DNA of 64,000 bases from Notolepis coatsorum. Lineage: Eukaryota; Chordata; Actinopteri; Aulopiformes; Paralepididae. The stretch is from assembly GCA_963971535.1 (NCBI GenBank), contig OZ020598.1:87254185-87318184 (forward strand), read 5' to 3'. Position 1 is the stretch's first letter; every line of letters begins with the position of its first letter. The notes under the pieces are model-generated. The model saw only the letters and a list, made by a program, of their open reading frames with translations, searched no databases and was not told the origin of the DNA. The position numbers were made by a program, and so were the translations under genes. Below, in pieces: positions 1-11,561 of this stretch.

Positions 1-333
1 CGAGGAAATCATATCAACCATATTTAACCATAAATATATAATAGACTGCACCATCTGACGGTGCCCGCCAGAGGGCAGCAGGAGACCACTGTTCATATTG
101 TTCCAACTGTCCCAGACAGGGCTCAGTCTGGGATCGTGACAGAAGATTAATCAAAGGTGTAACAACACACAGTGAAGCTGTCCTGAACACAGTCAGTTTG
201 GGTTTAGTCACGTGAACTAGCCCACTGCAAACTGCATGAAACTGGTGAAATCACTTTCTGAAATCATCTCAGTCATATTTGCTGAGCTTTTCAAATGAGT
301 CGGACCTTGCTGGTCGAAGTCAGAAGAATCAAC
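1..333. other. Unassigned sequence
   Basis: No open frame, repeat unit or element end that I recognise. The same holds for 641-931, between the minisatellite and the first piggyBac-like element. Confidence 0.5.
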
Positions 334-640
334 AGGCTGGGGATTATCAAAAGGCTGGCTGGTCATGGATTATCAAATGACTGGGTCATGGATTATCAAA
401 GGACTGGATGATCATGGATTATCAAAATACTGGATGGTCATGTATTATCAAAAGACTGGCTGGTCATGTATTATCAAAAGACTGGCGGGTCATGGATTAT
501 CAAAAGACTGGCGGGTCATGGATTATCAAAAGACTAGCTGGTCATGGATTATCAAAGGACTGGCTGGTCATGGATTATCAAAAATCTAGCTGGTCATGGA
601 TTATCAAAGGACTGGCTGGTCATGGATTATCAAAGGACAT
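334..640. repeat. 26-bp minisatellite, about 11 units
   Basis: The unit reads roughly ggctggtcatggattatcaa followed by aagact and recurs about 11 times, with small changes such as ggct/gcgg/gatg before ggtcatg. Two overlapping short frames across it are products of the repeat and not genes. Confidence 0.9.
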
Positions 641-931
641 ATTATATATAATGCTGCTCAAGAAAGACCCTGGGAATAATGTCTGTTTTGTGGGCTGTTT
701 CGGACAAATCAACAGAAAGGTAGCACACTTTTTATTGCCATTCTCTGAGTAGTGTTGATGATCAATTGACAGCTACTGTAGTATGGTGAAATGAGTCTGG
801 TAAATTATTCAATCTATATTTATACTCGATAAATAGTAGTTAAACTCATTTACAGTGCAGAGTGTCAGATGTTATATTCACAAGTGTCACAGTGCGTTCA
901 TAAATATAAAGACATCAGACAATCAGAATAA

Positions 932-2033
932 TTAACCTGTTAAGCCCTATTTTCTGAAAATCAGCCTAAAATACATAGGCTACCTAAGTAAATGGAAGAT
1001 TGCTCCACTTCTACAAGGTCCATTTGCATTGTTCTCTGTATCTAGGGACATCTATGAATCTCAGTGAATGTATTCCCAGTGTCAGAAATATTACTAGGCT
1101 TGAGTAAATTTTGATGAAACAAAGGAGAATATAAATTAAGATTTTTCTTTGCATCTTTGACAGTGAATAACACCATGCTAAAAATGACCGGACATGGGAA
1201 ATTGCCAGTGAGCTCATTCAGCACCTTCTTGAGATCATGTGTACAAAAAAAATCTAAGGAAATTAATAAAGGGAAGATGATTAAACAGAAGGTTTTGTAG
1301 ATACAGTACTGAATTCTGCCATCTGGACACATGCTATTTGAAATATTATTATAGAATATAGAATAGCAGGCCTATAAATTACCTTATTTTAGCCACGTTG
1401 CACATCTATGGATCGGGCCAAATCTACTCGTTCCAAAGACAGAGTTCAATTTGGATTTAGTATCACCAGGCGTGCAGGAAGAACCGGCAGTTTATTTTAT
1501 TTTGTGACAGGTTCGCCATTTTGAATCGGATTTGAACACGGATGGTTGCTAAATGCTCACAGAAGGTAGACACACTAACTGTGTTCCAATCTATGCCAAT
1601 AACGTTCAGTTTTGTGATAGAGAATCCTGAGAAATAAGAGATTTAATTTGTTTTTATATACAGAAGTAATTTGCTTGCAGGAAGCTGTAATTCGCTAGGA
1701 AATGTAGTTTTTCTAAATTTAAATGCTCATTGAGAGCTCTGGATGCCCTGTACTCATATGACTACAACTTGCGACGTTTTGCTAATTCAAAATGGCGGAT
1801 ATTCGCAAAATTATTAAGACATTCCATGAACTAAAATCTTTCTAACCTATTGGTAAACAAACGTATTGCTGAAAATATACACTATGCCTGCTGTTGTGAC
1901 ATGGTTAGGGTCTTTACTATTAGATACATTTGAAAGAAAAACGCTACTTAATGTCATACAGTCTGGAGAGATTGATTTATGACGTGATGTCATTTGCGGT
2001 CTGCCGATGGAATGCTCGGGCTAAAAAGGTTAA
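932..2033. mobile_element. piggyBac-like non-autonomous element, family A, copy 1
   Basis: TTAA occurs at both edges (932-935 and 2030-2033). The left end reads TTAACCTGTTAAGCCC and the right end, on the other strand, reads TTAACCTTTTTAGCCC, giving an inverted terminal repeat next to TTAA. That layout is the hallmark of piggyBac elements, which duplicate TTAA. No transposase frame is present, so it would depend on an enzyme in trans. The right part (about 1717-1985) recurs at 48571-48842, which shows that it is a dispersed family. The family call rests on the TTAA plus the CCT-type terminal bases only. Confidence 0.6.
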
Positions 2034-2053
2034 AAATACATTAAAAAAAGGAA

Positions 2054-2114
2054 CAAATTGTAAAGCGCTTTGGATAAAAGCGTTATATAAATGCAGCCAT
2101 TTACCATTTTCCAC
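2054..2114. repeat. Teleost retroposon 3' tail motif
   Basis: The stretch gcgctttggataaaagcg followed by a run ending catttaccatttt is a very common 3' end of LINE/SINE copies in fish genomes. Only the tail is seen, and it abuts the right end of the preceding piggyBac-like element. Confidence 0.6.
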
Positions 2115-2173
2115 AGAGCTATAACCTTATCATAACTCTATGCCACACCCTTGGTATGCTACAAAATATAAGT

Positions 2174-2356
2174 GTTATATTATCGTATAGCTTACGCTCT
2201 GCTCGTACTGGAACCTTATCCCTTTCAATCTAATTCTGAATACAATTTCTCCACATGTACACACCCATCCGCCTGGCCACACCTACATCCGCTCCTCTAC
2301 ATAAGCGGGGACGTGGCCATACTAACAGCTCCTTCCATATTTTCACCACCGACAAG
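2174..2356 (+). repeat. DIRS left inverted terminal repeat
   Basis: It matches, on the opposite strand, most of 6475-6680, including the blocks cacccatccgcctggccaca and cataagcggggacgtggcca. The outermost 40 bases, from GTT to the gctctgctcgta block, instead match the first half of the internal complementary region. Confidence 0.85.
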
Positions 2357-2594
2357 TGTCTGTATACACCACTTGAGTTTAGTGCCGAAATAGTTGTTGG
2401 AAAGGAGCTATGTGGACATTGTATCTTATTTTTCTCTCTCTCGCCAATTTACGAGAAAAGCTAAGACATAATGTTTGCACATTCGGAGGGTTTGGACGCT
2501 CACAACGTCACCCTTCACCAGCGCTTCTCCATGGCCAGGCTTTGATGTTGTGCTGGAGCCGGACGAGAGTTCTCTTGCCTCGTCTCCATTTCCA

Positions 2595-3875
2595 ATGGAG
2601 ACTGAGGATCATATGGAGGGGGCGAGAGCTCTCTTGTTTGAAGCCCCAGTGGAGATGTATCACTCTCCCCCTCGGGGAGTGGCAGGGAGTGTTGCGTCTC
2701 CTTGGGGTCCCTTGTTCTCCGGTGTTGGGTTAGAACCTCCGACCCCGAGACAAGATGCCCAGCTATCTACCGCGTCGGATGGTGGCGCCCGTGGCAGCCT
2801 CCCGTACGTGAGGGATGCGAGTGACGTGGAGGGAGGTACGCAAGGGGAGTTGCTTGCCTTGTTCCCCGAGCTCATGGTGGCCGCCGCAGCCGCTAATGGT
2901 GTGGCGGTGCCGCAGCCTCTGCCTGCACCTGTTCCTGATGACATGATAGGTCATCTCTGGCAACGTCGTCCTGTGAGAGAGACGGGCGTTGTCTGCCCAT
3001 TCTTCCCATCAATGGAGGCCTATGTGAAACAGGGACAGGTAATCTCCCGCATTGTTGGCCTTACCCCCGCCTACGTGCCAGTCACACGGGTGGCGGGTTT
3101 GGTCCAGGGGCTAAAAGACGGGGTGCCTCGGCTTGATAGCCCGATGACATCCATACTTTGTCCCGAAATGGTGTGGGAGCCGTTGCGAAAGCCGGTTCCC
3201 CAAGGGAAATCGGCTAAGCAGATGGCTAATTGGAGTGACCAGGTGTACATCGCCGCGACTCAGAGCCTAGCTGTGACTTCCAACATCACGCAGCTAGCAC
3301 GCTACATGTCAGGGATGATGGCGGGCCGGTCGGTATTGGATGACCATCAACAATATCTTCACACCCAGGCGGCTGGAGCCATCCTGCACCTAACCCAGCT
3401 GCAGGCGATAGCCGTGGGGAAGGAGCGCGCCCTGGCCACTCTATCCCAGCGCCACCTTTGGCTGGAGCAGGTGCGGGTGCCAGAGCAGAAGAGGATTCCC
3501 CTGCTCACGGCACCCCTCTCCGATGCTGGGCTATTCGGGTCGGCCATGCAGCAGATGACGGCAGCCTGCAGAGAGATGGAGGAGGAGCGCTCTGTGCTCC
3601 AACCCCATTTCCCCCGACCCGATGCCACCGGTGATGTCCGGAAGAAGCAACGCCGGCAGAGGACCACGACTGTTGCGTCCGCCACCACCGCCGCCGCTAC
3701 TGGACCTTCTGCGAAGAAGGCCAGGAGTGGAGGGAGTGCCTCGTCCGCTGCAGCCAGCTGCCCCACGCCCAGAGGTAACGGTAGGGATCGACGTGACCAG
3801 GCTCCCCAGAGCCGTTCCTCCGGGCCGGCTCCCCGTGGGGGCAAACACTGCTCTGCATGCAGCAGGCGCCGCTAG
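2595..3875 (+). CDS. DIRS gag-like protein (ORF1)
   Basis: Predicted nucleocapsid-like protein of the DIRS element, expected to package element RNA. From the first in-frame ATG (2595, METEDHMEG) it is 426 residues. The frame is open back to 2475 but has no ATG there. An ATG at 2471 lies in another frame that closes after about 24 codons, so a one-base slip near 2535 may have detached the original N-terminus. Around residues 156-170 it has LTPAYVPVTRVAGLV. Near 285-325 it has HLWLEQVRVP, then LLTAPLS and FGSAM, a pattern I know from fish DIRS gag proteins. The tail is basic (RKKQRRQ, AKKARSGG) and ends in CSACSRRR. It stops at TAG. The call is by remembered family pattern; no search was run. 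Confidence 0.75.
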   Translation: METEDHMEGARALLFEAPVEMYHSPPRGVAGSVASPWGPLFSGVGLEPPTPRQDAQLSTASDGGARGSLPYVRDASDVEGGTQGELLALFPELMVAAAAANGVAVPQPLPAPVPDDMIGHLWQRRPVRETGVVCPFFPSMEAYVKQGQVISRIVGLTPAYVPVTRVAGLVQGLKDGVPRLDSPMTSILCPEMVWEPLRKPVPQGKSAKQMANWSDQVYIAATQSLAVTSNITQLARYMSGMMAGRSVLDDHQQYLHTQAAGAILHLTQLQAIAVGKERALATLSQRHLWLEQVRVPEQKRIPLLTAPLSDAGLFGSAMQQMTAACREMEEERSVLQPHFPRPDATGDVRKKQRRQRTTTVASATTAAATGPSAKKARSGGSASSAAASCPTPRGNGRDRRDQAPQSRSSGPAPRGGKHCSACSRRR

Positions 3876-3933
3876 TGACTCCCCTGTTTACCCCTGTCCC
3901 CTTCCCCCCCCCCAACATATGATTTTGTTATTA

Positions 3934-3960
3934 AATAAAAGGTCCCTCCTGGTGAGGGAC
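3934..3960 (+). promoter_or_regulatory. Polyadenylation signal plus stem-loop after gag
   Basis: AATAAA at 3934-3939 is followed at once by a perfect 7-bp stem, GTCCCTC/GAGGGAC (3942-3948 and 3954-3960), with a 5-base loop and then a T-run. It lies about 60 bases past the gag stop, so it is well placed to define the 3' end of a gag mRNA. Function is inferred from position and motif only. Confidence 0.45.
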
Positions 3961-6354
3961 TGTTTTTTGTTACAAAATGTGCGTTTATTCACTATATATT
4001 GGGGATACGATGTATAAACCCTCACCTAGCTGTGGGGTTGTGTGTTTGCTTAGAGAGTAGGACAGTTTTCTTGAAAAAAAAATGTGGTCGCTATATATAT
4101 GTGTGCTTAGCAAGGCCTGTGGCTAGCACTCGGTCGGGGGGGAGTTCCCTGGTCCCACGCCATATTTGGGCAGGTGGGTCACGGAATTTCCCCAGCCATA
4201 GAATACGTTACTGAGCGCGTTTCTATTGGTCGTGAGGCTTCCGTGAGTTTTTTTCAGGCTCCATGTTGTGGACCGCTGTTATTGTCAAGATTGAGTTATG
4301 CGGTGCGTGGAAACTTTGTTTTCTGCTCTGCGCTCTATTGCATATGTGTTGAGCTTTTGGTCACGTAGCTCAATGTTTACATATATCTTTTCAATTATTA
4401 CTCACATGGGAGGTCTCTCTGGGGGTTTCCTGTCCCCTCTCTTATACAGAGCAGGGTTGACAGAGTTTCTTTCCCTTAGGCGTGTCATATGGGGCCCATA
4501 TCTGTATCTTTTGGCCAGGTTCCTACCGCTCGTCCCAGGCGGCATGGAGGGAACGTTATCTGGGTTCTTGTTAGAATTACCATTGATGTGTTTTGGGTCT
4601 CGACGTGGACATAGCGCTGGCCCTCGGTGCTTCTGTGTGGAATCACGCATGGGCTGGCGCGCCTTGGTTGCTCATTATAGAAACAGCGTTTTTTATAGAG
4701 CAACTGGGATAGAGATTTTATCTCTTCCGAGCGCCAGTGTACTAGGTTAGTCTCGACGAATTCTCGCTCATCTCTGGGGGGAGATGACGGAGTAGATCGA
4801 AACATTGGCGGAGGGGTCTCATGCCCATGGGGTGGGCCACCGGGCGTGGTGTGTTCATGTTCTGACCGTCTTGCTGGTGCCCTCTGTAATGTTTTAGATC
4901 GACACGCATACCTACCCCCCTCTTAGGACTGGGGATGGTGGCCGGACCAGGTCAGTTAACCCGTTGTCCACCAGGGCGCAGATCTGCTGTTCTGGCATCC
5001 TGAAGGACTTTTTTCTTTTTTCGGGGGGGAAATGCCGGGTTGGCCCGGGCGTCGCAGGGTTTGATGTTATGGAGGTGTGTTCATGGTTACGTCACTACGT
5101 GTGTTCCTTCGCAGTTGCTTGGTCCATATTGTGTTGTACCTTGCGCTGTGCTAAGGAGCCTGGTCCTTCTCCATTATTTTTCGCCCCTCCTTTTCCCTGC
5201 TCAGCGGGGCTGGGAGGGGGCTGTCGAGGTGGTTCTATTGTACCCCTCTGGCATCCCTGTGTACGTCCCGGTCCGCCGGGCCCAGGTCCGGACTCGTTCT
5301 CGTCGACCTGTTGGCCTGGGTTAACCCCTTCTTGAAAACTGAAACGCTTGTACTGCCTGTATAGCCGGTGTATACGCGCTGTTGTGTTTCAGAGTTTTTT
5401 TCTTGGGGGGGGTTAAGGGAACAACCGCCTCCTGTTAACTAAACATAGGGGGGTGGTTGGTTCCCCGGTGTGTTGGTAGCGAAGTCGACTCTTGGGTTAG
5501 GCCGGGCTTGACCCCGTCTGCCTGCGAGTGTGCCCTGCACTTTTTATGACGTCTGCCAATGGTGTCAGCCTTCTCTGCCTCGGCCTCTCTAGGGGGTCGG
5601 GTTTTTGTGGAGGCTGCGACATGGTGCACAGCATACCAAACGCCCCTTCCGCCGGGGTGCTGTTCTCAGTAGACCCCTTAGGCGCCTGTCTAGTCCGCAG
5701 TGCTCCGGGCACAGGTCGAGTTACGCTCTTCACCTGTTGCCAGGATTGAGGGATCAACCTCTTTGGGGGTTGTCTCCCGGGTGCGCCGACTGGCCCCACA
5801 GTGTTGTGGGGGTGTAGCCTCTGTGGAGTGCTTCAGGGCGGCGTGCTGTAGGGGGGAAGGGCCTGCTCTTGGATTGGGCCCTGTCCGATACGCTGGCGAT
5901 GTGGTGTCACTAGTGACCGTCTGGTGGGGTCTCGATGCTACGGCATCGTTGGCCTCATCAGGCCCCCTTTCTGGGGGGTCCTGACCCTCAGGCTGTTCCT
6001 GGGGCTGGGTCCTCCTTCGCGATCCGCTGCTACAGCCTTGCCACGGGGTTGGGTTCTTGACCTTTGACCCTGTGATGTTAGGGGCTGTGACAGGTTTTTT
6101 TTTCTTCCCGTTCGTTCCCTAGTGGCATGTGGGATGCGCGCCTGTGTAGTCGCGGGTCCTTCTGTGTGAAGGTATGTCCCACGATCTGCTCACCCTGTGC
6201 GTTGAGTTGCTAAACCCTCTTCGCACAGTCGGATCCGATTCCCTCCCGTCCTCCTCTAGGGGGGTCCGGGGGCTCGGGTCCTCCCCGGTTCTGATGGTTG
6301 TGGGGGGCCTCAGCGGGTACATTTGTTGAGCTTCCGCTCTGCTCAGCTCCTGTG
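3961..6354. other. Non-coding core of the DIRS element, conserved in the second copy
   Basis: No catalytic motif was found in the short frames on either strand. The block is nevertheless clearly homologous, in the opposite orientation, to 11562-14260. Examples are the stretch around 4950-5000 against 12440-12500, 5210-5300 against 12200-12270, and 5590-5700 against 11820-11950. It is G/T-rich on this strand. It could be decayed pol sequence or a structural region of a stable non-autonomous family; the sharing between two copies favours the second. Confidence 0.55.
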
Positions 6355-6446
6355 TTCCACTACGAGCAGAGCGTAAGCTATACGATAATATAACATACGG
6401 TTATCCTATAACCATAGTTATATGAGTATAGCGAGCGCTCTGCTCT
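6355..6446 (+). repeat. DIRS internal complementary region
   Basis: Positions 6355-6394 are the reverse complement of the extreme left end (from GTT at 2174). Positions 6392-6446 are the reverse complement of the extreme right end (up to GTT at 6680). The two halves meet at AAC, the complement of GTT. In DIRS elements this region templates the joining of the two ends into a circle. Confidence 0.85.
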
Positions 6447-6474
6447 GACTCACTGAGGACCCGTGGTCTTCGCC

Positions 6475-6680
6475 TTCGGTGGTGAAAGACTTGGGAAGGA
6501 GCTGTTAGTATGGCCACGTCCCCGCTTATGTAGAGGAGCGGATGTGGGTGTGGCCAGGCGGATGGGTGTGTACATGTGGAGACATTTTATTCAGAATTAG
6601 ATTGAAAGGGATAAGGTTCCACTACGAGCAGAGCGCTCGCTATACTCAAAAAACATATGGTTATAGGATAACCGTATGTT
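6475..6680 (+). repeat. DIRS right inverted terminal repeat
   Basis: Reverse complement of the left repeat over roughly 130 bases (6475-6610), followed by an end-specific segment with the palindrome-like ggttataggataacc, finishing at GTT (6678-6680). Confidence 0.82.
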
Positions 6681-7480
6681 TTTCTCATGCAAGACCTTCA
6701 AAATCTATTATTCACAACACTAAGCTACCACCATTACTTCGTCATAAACTGCTCCCAGGTGCAACAGCCATATCAAGTGTGAGACCATAACGTAATTAAA
6801 ACTGAATTCATATTTGCATTAAGAAAACCCAATGAATCTAGCAGGTTGAAATTAGGTTATTATGCAAAACAACAAACACAAAGAAAAGCTATTTGCGGTT
6901 AATTAATCAGGGTAATTGCCTAGTAACGGACTGGTATATTTATACAGTGGAGCGTTTGTGTGTCCAGGCCTGTGTGTGCAGACCGTTACCAGAACAGTTG
7001 CCTCATCTGTAAGCCACTTCCACCAGCGTGCATTTGTATCTCCCTCACGCGCTTCCCAGGGAGTTTATCGATTCTCGGCGCCTTGCTCATTGCAATGCAG
7101 AGGCACGATAATAACTAAATCCATCTCCCGCCCCTCTTAGCTGGAAGGGATACAGCCCTCATGGGGGGAACAGGGGAGCACTCTCTGGGCCGTCTTTTGC
7201 TAGGAATTACTAGTCTATTGTTTTTCTCTTACGAACCTCACACACCAGAACATTACCGGACCACAGGGTAAATAAAGGCATAAAGGATCTTGTTTACTGT
7301 GACCAAACTCACAGCAGGGGACATTTGCATGCAGAGAGAATCAAAAGAATAGTGCTGCTTCATCCCAGGTGTTTTAATTAATTCTATGTTCCATTAGAGT
7401 GAAAGAGAGCTGGGTATAAACACGAAGATAGAGCCACACGAGATGCACTCACTGGCTATGCTGATAGGCAAGCTGGCACA
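6681..7480. other. Unassigned sequence between DIRS and microsatellite
   Basis: No credible frame, RNA gene or repeat end recognised. Confidence 0.5.
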
Positions 7481-7540
7481 CACACACGTGCACACACACA
7501 CACATGCACGCACGCACGCACGCACACACGCACGCACGTA

Positions 7541-7609
<69 letters not shown>

Positions 7610-7610
7610 G
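7481..7610. repeat. AC / ACGC compound microsatellite
   Basis: Short AC runs flank a long CGCA tetranucleotide run with a few CACA and GTAC changes. It forms the left shoulder of the GACA block. Confidence 0.95.
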
Positions 7611-7651
7611 GGAATATACAGAGACAAAGTATAACCCACACGGATACAAAA

Positions 7652-9785
<2,134 letters not shown>

Positions 9786-10030
9786 ATGTGGCTTATTTAC
9801 TTTTATACTATACCTCTTTATCGAGAGTAGTCCTGTTTTTTGGACTTGATTTATTTTCTTAATTTCTCTCTTTGAGACTTCCACCTGTAAAGGATGTTTT
9901 GTGTTGTTTAATTTTTCCCCTCTCCTAAAATATCTGCGTAAGCAGTTTAGTGGTTGTTTGTTTCACGGATAAATTTAAAAGTCCCTGTTATCTGCTCGTG
10001 ACCCACACACACACACACCCACAGCCCTCA

Positions 10031-10219
10031 CACTAACTTACCATCTTTAGATAATAAGATATGCAACCTCTACTGTCTAACTATGAATGAACACAACACT
10101 AACTTACCATCTTTAGATAATGGGAAAGACCGCAAATAAGCACATTTCCCAAAAGGTTGACGTTTTCCTTTAACTATGAACGACCACACCACTCTTAATT
10201 TACCATCTTTAGATAATAA
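10031..10219. repeat. Three spaced copies of a 25-30 bp motif
   Basis: The motif ttaccatctttagataat occurs at about 10038, 10105 and 10201, and two copies share an upstream ctatgaa..gaccaca-like lead. Spacing is uneven (66 and about 96 bp). The surrounding 9786-10440 holds nothing else I recognise. Confidence 0.7.
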
Positions 10220-10440
10220 AGTTTGAAAACATTGTTCATATGAAAATGTAAACTGACTCATATGAGGGATTTAGTTCTAGATCTGAATACATACTGGGTC
10301 TTTTAGTGAGGCGTCACCACATGTCTATGGTACGTCTATCCACGACTAAAGCAACTCTAAATGTGCTTTCAAATACAACACTAAGTGAAATTTAGAGGCA
10401 GCCTGACACATCTGACACAAGATTGATATGAACACAACAA

Positions 10441-11561
10441 GAATGAATGAATGAATTATTTTATTTCGAATGTTTACAAATAAATAAACAAACACATTTT
10501 TTTTCGAACAAACGAAAAGGATAGGTTTGAAGCCGAAGGCTTATAGAGCAACCTAACCTTATTAAAAAAACAAATTCAAAAAAGTTAAAGTTTTCAAAAT
10601 ATAACAAAAAAAAATCAACAATAAAAAATTAACAAAAACCGATCCAGAAAAGAACAAAACAAGTTAAAGTTTGCAAGATGAAACAAACAAACAAACAAAA
10701 AATCAACAATCAACAAAAAACTTTCCTGAAAAGAACATAAGCCAACATAGGAAAATCTAAAATTAATCTGCAATTTGAGTTTCATGGTAGAAAAAAAAAA
10801 AAAAAAAAAGATTGTAGGTTACATTTTACTATAACATTCTAGAACCCTGTTTTCTTTTTTTTTTTTTTTTTTTTTTTCTTCTCCATTTTCCTCCGATTTT
10901 CTCCCATCCCAATGTTAGTCGTTATGCCAATTCCCAATCCCCTTCCTGGTCGCTGCGCACTTACCCCCCACAGTTGGTCTGGGAGAGTGGAGGCTATCAC
11001 GTGCTTCCTCCGACACACGTCCAGCCAATCAACCGCTTCTTTTCACCTGGCAGCGCGGATTCTCCTTGAGAGGGCGTAGCGTGTGAAAGGATCACACTAT
11101 CCCATTCAAGTCCTATCCGCGCTTAGCAGGCGCCCCGACCGAACTGTAGGAGTCGCTGTTTACAACGACCCGGACCCACCCCGCCAGCTTCTCCCACCCT
11201 CTAATACTGCCAATTGTATTAGTGTGAACGGCCAGCCAAGCTGGTGACAACCCCGGAGCTGTGAGCTGGATTCGAACAGGCGAATCTAGCCGCTCCGGGG
11301 TTTGGTGACGAACGCAATCTCCGTTACGCCACCTGACCGCCCCCTAGAACCCTGTTTTTAAACATCTTTTTAAACTTAAAAATACTCCTGCTATATTTTA
11401 TTTCATCCGGTATATTGTTCCAGAGTTTCACTCCTTTAACTGACAGACATACTTTTAAGTGTGGTTCGAGCTCTAGGCTGTTTCAAATTGAGTGTTCTTC
11501 TTAAATTATACGTCACCCCTCGTTCTTTAAACAAAATTTGTATGTTAAGAAAAGAACAAGA
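10441..11561 (-). mobile_element. LINE 3' fragment, minus strand, split by a SINE
   Basis: On the minus strand the right part (11345-11561) encodes the usual LINE C-terminal pattern (SVKGVKLWNNIP, then a Phe/Lys-rich helix). This is followed by an A-rich 3' UTR that ends in ATTC repeats (near 10442-10455). The SINE at 10854-11343 sits inside it. The 5' side is lost at the junction with the DIRS relative at about 11562. Confidence 0.65.
10854..11343 (-). mobile_element. tRNA-derived SINE (about 490 bp), copy 1
   Basis: Read on the minus strand it begins with a tRNA-like head: an A box in ggtggcgtaacgg and a B box in tgttcgaatcc. A long body follows, then an A-rich tail, seen here as the T-run near 10855-10877. 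It is flanked by a perfect 15-bp target duplication, ctagaaccctgtttt, at 10839-10853 and 11344-11358. Related copies lie at 38545, 39398/41487, 41583 and 60280. Confidence 0.88.

Larger units (their letters stand above)
2174..6680 (+). mobile_element. DIRS-type retroelement, gag-only (non-autonomous)
   Basis: The element has the diagnostic DIRS architecture: inverted terminal repeats (2174-2356 and 6475-6680), a gag-like gene just after the left repeat, and an internal complementary region (6355-6446) that matches the outermost parts of both ends and meets at a GTT trinucleotide. Both outer ends also carry GTT (2174-2176 and 6678-6680). DIRS elements replicate through a circular intermediate and integrate with a tyrosine recombinase. 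Here about 2.4 kb between gag and the internal region has no reverse transcriptase, RNase H, methyltransferase or recombinase motif on either strand, so this copy could move only with help from another element. A truncated relative lies on the minus strand at 11562-15950. Confidence 0.82.

Noticed and set aside
3961-6354. Decayed DIRS reverse transcriptase or recombinase
   Set aside because: I scanned the frames on both strands for a YLDD-type box, RNase H or tyrosine-recombinase residues and saw none. A profile search is still needed to exclude very old remnants.
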